Origin: Bugula neritina
Lineage: Eukaryota; Bryozoa; Gymnolaemata; Cheilostomatida; Bugulidae
Direction of reading: 5' to 3'
Length of the DNA: 64,000 nucleotides
Assembly: GCA_964035545.1 (NCBI GenBank)
Contig: OZ037767.1
Location: 5,579,680-5,643,679, forward strand
The notes below the pieces were generated by a model. It ran no database searches and was not told where the DNA came from. It worked only from the letters and a program-made list of their open reading frames with translations. The position numbers were made by a program, and so were the translations under genes. Below, piece by piece: positions 38,010 through 50,000 of the stretch (within the stretch, counting starts at the first letter, position 1; the number at the start of each line of letters is the position of its first letter).

Positions 38010-41000
38010 TCACTGTGTTTTGCATTCTGGTTCTTCTGCCTCTAAGTTCAATGGCTCCACTGGAGCTGCTGTATTGGCTTGATGGTCACCTAAAGCTACA
38101 AAATATGCATTCGGGTGGTAACCAGCAGTATGACTATCACATTCTGATTAAACTGTTGAAAGTCAATCTGCTGTCTCAATTACAGTAAAGTAGTTGGGAC
38201 AGTTATTTGTGGTTAGCCACCTGGTTGAATAACAGTTAAATTTACCACAAATTTGTATGAATAAATCTTTAGGAATCTTTTGCACCAGTGAAAAATATAA
38301 AGTAACTGCTGAATTACCGGATGTGCAAGCAGTGGGAACTGAGGAGGAATTTAGTGTAGCTGCACCAGCCAGTGTAGATGCCCCAAATGTTGATTGCTCT
38401 TTGCTTTCATTGGCCACAAGCTTGTCGTATTTGTGTCTCAAATGAATATATTTTGTCCTCAGCTTGTCCAACACTGATTCCAATTGTTTATTTTTTTGAT
38501 TCAATCCAAATACTTCAGATTCTAGACTCTATTAAAAGAGTTGGCAAGCATTATGAAGAGAAGATTTTCACAGTAACCATCTAATACTATATACAATTAT
38601 TGGATCTTCCAAGCTCACCTTGATTTGAAATCGAGTGCTTAAGTTCAAATTAGAGGAACTTTCATCAGGGAAGGCTACCTGTGACTTCAATTTCTCCCTT
38701 TCATGGTAAAGTTCCTGTTCTGTCCTCTGGAACAAGTCTGTCACTGCAACACAGATATACAAACTTATGCACAGTCCTAACACAACAGTATAGAACAAGA
38801 AATAACTCGGCAAACTGTGGTAGGAACTTACATTTTTTGTGTTCTTCAGTCAACTCGTAATGCTTTTGTTTAAGTTGATGAATTTCTTCCATTAGCTTTG
38901 GTATCCTGCAGAAAAATAGATAGACCGTTAGTGTCTATTTCGGATAACATCACATAACTTGTAACAAGATTTCTAAATTTATTTAAGAGTATGCAAGGCC
39001 AATGTTATAGTATAAACTTTTTCAGTGGCTTCGAAAGCTCCATGTGACCAAACTTAAACACCATTGCCCCAATTTAACTAGTAGTTTGCTGGTCGCAAGC
39101 ATACATTAAAAAGCACAAGCAACAAATTTGAATGAGTAGAATTAAAATAAAACTGATGAAAAGATTTGCCATCTAAATCTGCCCTTCATCCATGCCTGGT
39201 GAAAATTAGGAACATTTATCGAGGCACAAAAATCAACATCATTTAGAAACTGCTTACTGTTTGAGCTCTTTTTTCAACTTTATATTCTCGCACTCAAGAC
39301 CGGCTTTGTCAGATTCCAAGTCTATAATTTTCATGTGCTGCTTCTTTCTCAAGTGCTGACCTGCATGCAAATCTTACAGTCAGTTAAACTGAAAGTACTA
39401 GTACAAGTAAAGAGCTCATTTATAGAGAAAACATCAAAAGTATTACCAGTTTTACTTGAACTAAATATTAGTAGAGAAATAAAGTAAAAAGAAATAAAAT
39501 AGGTAAAAGTAATTTACACGACAAATCTCTTCAAACTATCTTGGTGCGTGTATTGTGCTCATAAACATTAAATTTAGTTAAAACTTACATTCTTATCGCG
39601 AAAACATTTGAAACTTCATTAATGTGTTACACCCTACACTTTTAAGAGAGAGCTTATGGTACAAGTAAAATCTTTTTTTCACTTTGAAAAACTGCAAGTC
39701 AGCGAAATTTAAAACACGCTGCCAGAAGGTAGCAGTTGGAGTCGTATTACTACAACAGCCATGAAATTATTTTATAGCAGTTATCCCCACATATATATAA
39801 AATCTTAATCCCAATAGAAATTCAAACACGCCATGCGGATACAATTCTATGCATATACCATTTACCAAATAGTACTCATAGACCCGTTACTTTTTCTCAC
39901 CTAACTCTGCTTCGCTCTGTTCGGGTAGACCTGTTACTTATTTAGGGTTACACTTACAGGTTGACCACCTAGTTTACTACCCTCTCCCAACATATGCACT
40001 ACTCACAGAGTCCACCCTTGCTCTCTGGTCCAGGAGGAAGAGAGTCAGGCCCTTTTATGTGCAGAGGCTTGGCCTTTTCAGCAGAAACTTCTTCCGCTGC
40101 AGCTGACTTGACATGCTGTAATTACACACAGGAATGTGACAAGAAGGTTTATCTTGATCTGGTGAGAATATCAGCTACAAGGACTATGTACCATTTCTAT
40201 AGATCAGAAAAGATGCATATACAAAAGAGAAAAAAAGTTGAATAAAAATTGGAGGAATAGTATAGAAAAGGAACAGCTGTACGGGTAGTATGCAAAAGTA
40301 CAACTGGAGTTACCTCGGGTATGTGTCTACGAATTCCTTCCATCAGGTTATCTATATTCCAGCTGTCGTAGCCCAGGACCTCTTCACCAAACTGTTAAAA
40401 GCAACAAGTGACACATAAAAAAGTCATGGCATTTGAACGGCGCAAAACAGAATAGACAGCTGGTCTTTAATGGTGTGTGTACGTGTGTGTGAGCGGTATG
40501 TGCGTGTGTGTGTGCATAGTGTGCATGTGTGTGGTGGGTAGCATGTGAAGGCCACAACAAAGCAGGCAATAACAGTGTGCAGTAAATGATTGATAAATTA
40601 AAATACTAAAATTTTATTCAATTAAATTTTACAAGCATATATGTGCTTTTTGAGAAGTAAAAGGTCACATGTTAGCAACTCCTTAGTACAATACCACAAT
40701 GCCGTGTAGACACAAAAGGCACATACTGAAACACATCTTACCAACTGGATCTTGTCGTCAATCTCATTAAGTTCGTCGTGATACCTCTCACTGTCCCTCT
40801 TATATCCCTCCTCGGACTCTCTGGCGTCCCTCACCTCCCCTTCTGGGTTAGCGAGTCTCGACTAAATGACGCAGAATATAACAAATATTACTTACTTGGT
40901 CTTGCACAAAGTAATCACCTACTATTTTAAGAAAATAAAGTTCAGACATTATTCTGCTTTCTTTTTATACAAGACATATTCCAACTTTACTTAAAATTGT

Positions 41001-44000
41001 GCTAGTTTCAAATGTCCATTATGAAATTAGAATACAAAATAAAATGTAGTTAAGGATTTATAAGTCTTTGCTTGCACTACATTTGATTGTCTTTACTGTA
41101 CAGAGTATAAATCTATTACATTTAGACACATAAACCAAGAACAGAACCTCAAAGCTATTAATAGGTCTCCTTTTGTGTCTTAAAACACTATGAAGCAAAA
41201 CAATTAAGAAAATTCTAACAGCCCAGTTATTAGAAACATCAGCTTGTCACATGCCCAGCCACCAGAATGCTGCTGAAAATATTAAAATGGCAGCCCATCG
41301 TCATGCAAAGAGTAAAAGTACATAAAATTAACTGAATAATTAAACTGAAGAACTAAACTGAAAAGCTAAATTAAAAAACTCAAGGACTAAACCATGGGTG
41401 TTCAACCTTTTTTGGGAAAAAGCCGCAAAAACAACTTGAGCGACCAAAAAGGCCACTAGAAAATTCAGTGTCAATTTCACTGTCAAAACCCTCCATATAT
41501 CATTAATTAAAGCCTATTTTCAAATTTATATGCATTTATTTTGTTTTTAAAAACAGATCCAGGAGAATAACTTGATTTGTTCAGGAAACTAAGCCTTTTT
41601 TTGTACATTGAACAAAGCACAGTATGGTTTGATAATTTGGTTTAATGTCTGATGCCGATATGTGAAGAATATCGCCCAGATAGAAGTTCGTTAGCCTCAT
41701 TCTGAATCTACTCTGAGCATACCACATTTGAGAGAATAACTGTTTACATCAATATGTGCTAGCAGTCATGATTCATATAGTAAACTTGAGAATTAGTGAA
41801 AAGCAAAATTTAGGAAGGATTGAAACTGAACTAAATTTTTATTTTACCAAGATACCAAAAGGCCAAATTTACCAGCTCAAAAGGCCGCCAAAAGTCAAAA
41901 GGTTGAGCATGGCTGGACTAAACGAGCCAACTGAAGAAATCAATATAAAACAGACAAACCTCTAGATGATCTATCATCATCTTTAATCTCTTATTCTCTC
42001 GTTTCTGCTTCTCAGCCCCGATAAGTTGTAATGAATATTTGCTTTTGAGTTCCTTGGTGATCTGCATAAGATAATATAATAGAAGTCACAGCAGCACAAC
42101 TACCGCATGATGGATAGACTAGTTCACTAAATAGAACTCGGCTGATAGTGTTATCTCAAATACTAACCAAAACAACTCACTCAAAAATGCACGTGCTAAA
42201 CTTCTAACGGCCTTGAACTTTGAGTACATTAGAGTGAGCACAGCTGCCGAGTCTAAACTTACTTGCTGACGCAATACTTCAACGTCATTGGACGAGAGCG
42301 GATCAGATGCATTGCTGGAGACAGATGTACTGGCAGAGTCAGCAGGTGTGTTGGCAGAGGCAGCAGGTGTGTTGGCAGGGTCAGCAGGTGTGTTGGCAGA
42401 GGCAGCAGGTGTGTTGGTAGAGGCAGCAGACATAGAAGATGCTGTTAGTCGAAGAATTTCCTCTTTGATCTCTTCTACTGTGCGCCCCACTTCCTTATAA
42501 AGTACTGAGCTAATCTATAGAAACAAACAAAGTAAGACCTTCTACAACATTTGTGTCTAGAGAGCGAGGAAAACTGGGTGTTTTGACAGAATGAATATTT
42601 TCTTCTCGAAACAAATCAAGATAAAAATATGTAATAGAGTAATAAACTATGCTCAGCCTGTTGCACAATTTTATCAGTATGAAAGTCATAAAGTACGGTT
42701 ACCAACGCCTGGCACAATTTTACGAACATGGAGCTTGAAATGAACAGGTGTAACCCAATTTGTCAAATGTTAAACAGACTGTATCCATAACAAATATCAT
42801 GAACCATCACCTCATTGAGATCTTTTTCATGTTGTTGGAGCTTTCCTTTGCAGGTTTTGTACTTCTCTACCAATTGACGTCTGTCAGCCAACGCTCCAAC
42901 CATGTACTCATCAAGCTCCTGACATTTCTCATTATATATCTGGATAGGTACAGTCTCCACCTGTTATATGTCAGAGAAATGAAATGCTGACTAGACAGCA
43001 TGCTGCCTTGCTTGCTACCTGTTGCCCCTAGCACTCCACGACGGGGCATTAAGGAAAACAGTGCAGTAGCAAATGTTGGGTTTATATTTAGAAAGTGGCA
43101 AACTGCAGAGCCAAGATGCTAGTGTTTATTGCAAAATGGTGATACAAATTACTGGAAATATGGAGTAGACAACTTCCTATATCCACATGAGCGCTAAGCC
43201 TAGGGCCACACGGTGCGTATTTTCGCATACGAAAATTGAAACCACAAGTAGCAAAGGTGTCTACTGTAGCGTCAGTGATGCGTGATAAATAAAGCTTTCA
43301 TTTTTAAATCGCACTCGCTTTCAATAAAACGCAATTTACTGGAATGTAGCACTAAAATAAAGAAATTGGGCTCGCTGAATAACTACCAGCCAATTAGGTG
43401 ACGACGACAGAGACGATTCGCACTTGCGTTGAGAATGCTGAGCGACAAGTGCGAATGTTTTCTCAACGCATACAGTGGACACCTTTGCTACTTGTGATTT
43501 CAATTTTCGCATGCGAAAATACGCACAGTGTGGCCCTAGGCTAAGTTAGACAGGTGTTCTGGGACATTGACTCCACTTGTACCATATGGATATGGAATAC
43601 ATACAAATATATACTTACTGATTGTGTACTTTGATTTCCTTCTTTTTCATCTAAAAACACAAAAAAAATTTAAGAGATAATAAGAATGACTCAATGTATA
43701 GCCATAAGACTGATTTCAATAGCTATAAAAGTGATAAATTATGAATGTAAACACGTCATGCATATTCTACTAATCAGATAAAAAGAAATAGTCAATTATA
43801 TTCTTCAGAAGACTGAGAACTCTCATCAATTCAAAAGCTAAGCACAGCAGCGCCTATACTTGGATAGTAACTTTAAACAGTTAGGACGCTGCTTATATAT
43901 TACTTCACATGATATTGCAGCAAGCAAAGGTTAAAATAGAAGAAACTAAGCATATATATATAAACCTTTTCAGAAGAAACACATTAACCTTATTTTATAA

Positions 44001-47000
44001 CTAAACTAATTGAAGGAAATCATTACAACCAATGTTACTATATTCAACACTCAATTGCCTTCAATGGGAATTGAATCATTCTGACATCACCACCTAACAG
44101 TGTAGAGTTTACTCCCGCCCCTCCCTGTGCCACCAAACAAACCCTTGCTAATTCCAACATTATAACTAAAAACAGAAACATTCCGCACCATCGTAATGGA
44201 AAAGACAACGCATGCTGTATATTTGTTGTCTAAATAATCTCACTGTAGGTTTTACCTTCTGCCCTCACTTTCTGCAAGGATATAACCAGTTGGTCTCTTT
44301 CAACCGTCAGTTCTTCCAACTTCTGGCGGTTTTCTGATTCTAGAGTCAACAGTTTTCCATTGAAGTTTGTGTTCATTTCTTCATGTGCAGATTTCAGCAT
44401 CTCAACAGACTTGGTGTGTTCTGTAGTGACAGACTGTATTTTTTGTTCATATTCTTTAGTCAAGGTAGCTATCTGTTCAGCATGCTCTGTCTTCAACCTG
44501 TTTGTCTCCTCTGTAACACACAGAACTGATTATTTGGAGCAGGTATTATGTAACATACAAGTATAGACGGCAAGATATGTGAATCAGTCAATCAGTCAGC
44601 TAACTCACTACATCAACCAACTACCAGAAAAACTTCCACCATCCGACTGTGAACACTTAGTTACCAATCACAGTGCACCATGACTACTACTTCTAGTACA
44701 CACATGCATGTGTTTACTTTGCATTTCAATGAAGGTTAAATGCAAAATAGAAGCAAATACATTTTAAACAAACCCTCAGCATTTAACTTCTAAGTACACA
44801 TGCGAAATAGTACTAGAAACATATTACTTTAGGCTAACAGATTTGTCAATAGCTGGAGATACTGCAGCTAAGGAAAGAATAACAACCAACCTAATAATTT
44901 AGACTCAACAGAACTGGAGAGCTGTTGATTTTCTGACTTTAATCTTCCAAGTTCTTGAGAATTCTCCAACTTCATCAGATCCAACTTTGTGTTAAACTCC
45001 AACTCTTGTGCCTTCAGATGTTCTTCATAGTTAGATTTCAGCATCTCAACAGACTTGGTGTGTTCTGTAGTGACAGACTGTATTCTCTCTTCATATTCAC
45101 TAGTCAAGGTGGTTATCTGTTCAGCGTGTTCTGTCTTCAGGGATTCTATTAAACTGTTGGTCTCCTCTGTAATAAACTTCTCAATATCAGAACAAAACAC
45201 AATATATCAATAAATTTTACAAAATCATTGACAAGGAGCAGACAACTTTCACTAATCTTACTATAACCAGCAGTGCTCCATTCAAGTAACAAGTAACAAA
45301 TATTTCTAACCATTGACAACTCACGACACTACACTATGCAAAAGCAATATGTTATCAAAATGATCATCATGCGGTGTAACCCCAGAAAACTATTCGCAGT
45401 TAGTTCTAGACTTCAAGTAGCAACCTACAACCGCCCCTACAGTTACCGCCTTCTGCACCAATGCAGGTGTCACCAAGCCAACAATACTGAACTGCAATTT
45501 AGTTAGAGTTCAGTTATATCTCCAAGATACTCATGGCTGCCAAACCATATCTCAACTATAGCTTGGCAGCCAAGGATTTGAAGTTTATAAAGCTTATCTC
45601 AGTAGGCACGTAGACACGGATTACTTGCTCTCATTATTGACGAGGCCTCAGACTAGCTGCACACAACAATCTTACAAACTGCTCCGTACCTGCAGCCTAG
45701 TCTTGATGAAACTGGAGTTTAGTCAAACAACACCAACAGTAAAATTACCTGAAGACACTGTTTCGGCTGATGGTCGGAGTTGTCCTTTCTCCTGCATCAA
45801 CTTCTCCACTGTCTGTTCATTCTCCAACTTCATCAGATCTAACTTTGTGCTAAACTCCAACTCTTGTGTCTTCAGGTGTTCTTCATGTTCAGATTTCAGC
45901 ATCTCAACAGACTCGGTGTGTTCTGTAGTGACAGACTGTATTCTCTGTTCATATTCATTAGTCAAGGTAGCTATCTGTTCAGCATGTTCTGTCTTCAGGG
46001 ATTCTACCAACCCGTTTGTCTGCTCTGAAATAAATCAAAGCATAACGTATATATCGATAATTTTAATGAGTTAGCAGAAGCAGACAACTGCTAAGTTGAA
46101 AAGGCTTTATTATGGCAAGTCGGGAACAAACATTTACCCGTGAATACAGCTCAAAAGTATAAGTTCGACAAATTGCTAAGAACACGCTAGAAGAAAAGTA
46201 ACTTCAGCAAACAATTTTTCACTTGATCAACTAGTTTCGTCTGATCCCATTGATGCGTAGTACCACACAGTACTGCACGTGTAAATTGATTATTAAAATT
46301 CCTGTACAACTGAAATAAATAATGATTTAGCATAATCTGATGAACAAGCTTTAATATTTATTCAGTGGCAACACAGTTTACTAGACAGTAAAATTAATTT
46401 ATGAACTGTGTTTTATTCTTACAATTGTGTTTCACAGAAAAGAAATAGCAAAGCTCAATTGATCCTGAGTTGTAGAAAACTTTGCTAAACTAAAGCATTA
46501 CTCTTTACCAACTGTGTTAACCAACATCATTTTAGTCAAATAAAATTCAACGGCCTACACTACATACTAACTGTAAGCTACTTGATACACAAACTTCACA
46601 CAGAATAGATGCAAGAAAAACACCAACAGTAAAATTACCTGAAGACACTGTTTCGGCTGATGGTTGGAGTTGTTCTTTCTCCTGCATTAACTTCTCCACT
46701 GTCTGTTCATTTTCCAACTTCATCAGATCTAACTTTGTGCTAAACTCCAACTCTTGTGTCTTCAGATGTTCTTCATGTGCAGATTTCAGCATCTCAACAG
46801 ACTTGGTGTGTTCTGTAGTGACAGACTGTATTCTCTCTTCATATTCACTAGTCAATGTAGCCATCTGTTCAGCATGTTCCGTCTTCAGGAATTCTACCAA
46901 ATTGGTCTCCTCTGAAACACAGAACTGATTATTAGTACACTCTGAAAATATGTATCAATTACTTTACCTACATACTACCAAAAAAGTTTCCTTAACTTGT

Positions 47001-50000
47001 GGACTTTCCCTGAGATTACACTTGAACATTACAGGAAAAAGTATTGTGTCTTTTATCACACTGCACAGCTATTTCCAGATATGACCAGCAGAAAAACCAT
47101 TTATACAACACACAGAACATAGCGCAATCCAAACATTAATGTCAGTATTATCTACTTGTAAAAACATGAGCACATTTAAAATGTTTTTAAATGTGATCTG
47201 AACATATATGTGTTACAAACGCCCACACACAAATAAAACTATAGATGAAATGACACAGTTAAGATTGATAGGACATTTCATTACTAGTTCTTACTACTAG
47301 TTTTCAGATTGCATCTTCTTATGCACACTTAAGCTTTTCGACTTGACAACATTAAACATAACCTTACGACAGTGTCTAGAACAAACTTTCATGAAATTGG
47401 GAAAACACAACTACTAATACAAGAACCAAAGAGCGCAGGTTAAGAAACTTCAACAGACGTGAAGCTAATGTTATTTAACTTGACAAAATTTTTACTAGTT
47501 GTAATGTTGAGATTAAACCAGTAGTCCCTGTGGTGTAACGACTATCGCACTGGTTTAGGGTTCAAATCCCTGTGAAAGCAAATATTTCACACTAGGGAAT
47601 TTCAAACCTGATGTTGCAGTATTAGAAGCAGGCAGGTTCTGTTCCTTTTCCTGTATCAACTTCTCCACTGTCTGTTCATTCTCCAACTTCATCAGATCCA
47701 ACTTTGTGCTAAACTCCAACTCTTGTGTCTTCAGATGTTCTTCATGGTTAGATTTCAGCATCTCAACAGACTTGGTGTGTTCTGTAGTGACAGAATGTAT
47801 TCTCTCTTCATATTCATTAGTCAAGGTGGTTATCTGTTCAGCATGTTCTGTCTTCAGGGATTCTATCACACTGTTGGTCTCCTCTGTAATAAATCAGAAC
47901 ATAACACATATTATCAATTTTAATGATTTAACAAGAGCAGACAACTGCTAAGTTGAAATAGGTTTAATTATGTCAAGTTGAGAACAAACACTTACAAGTC
48001 AACACAGACTTGACCATTTGAAGCGAGTATAGTTTAATATGTAACCTTAAAAACACTTAACGGCTTCACTTATTTTGATTTTCATATCATAATGAAACAT
48101 GGTTTGTATTATAATATGAATGGTATACAAGCAACATAACTTTTATGACAATAGCAAAATGAGCACAACTGGAATGAAAATTTGTAAAGCTTTTCTCTGA
48201 TTCAACATAACCTAAAAGTCTCCTATTCATACAAGCATTCAAAAGCTTGCACCACAACGCATGCATATAACTGCTTGCAATTTTCATGAATCGGTTTGAA
48301 GTTTCAGTTTAAAACTACAGCCATATTTGGCACTATAATCTCAATAAGAAATGTAGCTTCAACAGATGGAGAGTCATACTAACCTGAGGTGTTGCTATTT
48401 CCAATATCCAGCAGCTGTTGTTCATAATCTCTCTTCAAAGCTTCTATATTAGTATCATTATCAGACTTGAGAGCCTCGTATCTATCAGTAAACTCTCTCT
48501 GCTTCACCTCCATAAGAGCCTTGAACTCCGACCTCAGCAAGTCTTGGGCCTCACTGTGCTCTGTCGCCATCGTCTCAATCTTCATCTCGTACTCATCTCT
48601 TAGAATGCCCATCTGCATCGTGTGATCAGTTTTCAACAACTCTAACATCTCATTAGATTCTTCTGAAAACCCCAGAAAACTTGCTGATGAAATGATATCC
48701 ATATGATTTGTGCATCACATAAGAATGATAGACATTTGAATAGCCACACAAACAAGACTACCAAACAGTTCATTATACGATATTTTTACTAAAAGTTGAA
48801 ACTACAAGAGGACCAATTATTCAGAAAAAAAACATGAACTGCCTAAGTGTTGCAGAATTACGGCAATTGTATTTTAGGGCACAAGTAGGTTTTGCTTTTT
48901 TCGGGTATAGAGCTCTGTGACTCTGATAAAAGACTTGGTGCAATGTTAGAGTCAAAACGCATTGCATTGGCTAAAACCTCCACAATGGGTCATATATGAG
49001 ATGAATTTGTAGTGTGATTGCCAGAGTAGATAGACTATTAGCTAGTAAATAGACTCACTCAAGCACCAAACATATTCAATATAACTAATTAAAATATAAC
49101 CACACAAGTTACTGTTCAAAGCATTGTCATGATGGGATGGAAGATAACATTTCCGTGTACTCATTTATCAGAAGAGTTTAAACCAAAAGAAGACAGAGAA
49201 ATAATAATAAGAGAAGAAATGCCACACCATTGTCGCCCATCTTGTGTCGCTTTGCTGCCTCCAGAAGAAACTCGTGCTCAGTATTCAGCTGCTCCAACTT
49301 CTGCAGATGTTCTGCCTCGCACATCACCAGGTCATTCTCCAACTTGGTAATTTCCTGTTAGCAGATTAAGAATTCTTACTTAGGTAATGTTCTGGGGGGT
49401 ACCTTCACACGCCCCTTAATTCTCAGCAAATTTTGAGAGCAAACAAAACAAAAGTTAGAACATTCTTTGCTTTAAAACTTGAATAATTGCATTATATTGA
49501 TATACAAATCAGACAAACTCACTAGCAAATCATTGTGCTAATAAGGGCAGCCAGACAAACGCCCCTATATATGTCAACAAATTAAAGTATCTAACATTCT
49601 TTGCTTTAAAACTGGAGTAACAGAGTTACATAGGACTACATCTTACACATTTATTATACAAATTGCCAGTTAGAAGAACTACATATACTTATATTTAGAA
49701 AAAAGATAATTGCAAGACATTTACCTTCTGTTTATTAGCAACCTCAGCCTCTAGCTCTGTCTGGGCCTCTCTCCAGTCGGCAGTAGGAACAAACTGTTCA
49801 TGCTCACACTCCAGCACGTCTGTGTCACATGACCCACAGTAGTTCTTCTTTACTCTAGCCAGCAGCTGCTCCTTATCACACTCAGCCTACGTGTACGAGA
49901 TACATTCTCAGTTCACTGTATTGACAACAGCTGTGCTCAGCAGGTAAAAAGAAGCACAGGTAGGTATTACCTGCTCCAACTTGAGCTGCGTGTCATTGAT

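Noticed and set aside
45625-46074. 149-residue plus-strand frame and its relatives at 44360, 46737 and 47706
   Set aside because: Antisense shadows of the duplicated CENP-E exons. Their similarity to one another only mirrors the exon duplication.
47524-47580. Functional tRNA gene
   Set aside because: It has box A and box B-like parts but only 57 bp, with no anticodon arm.
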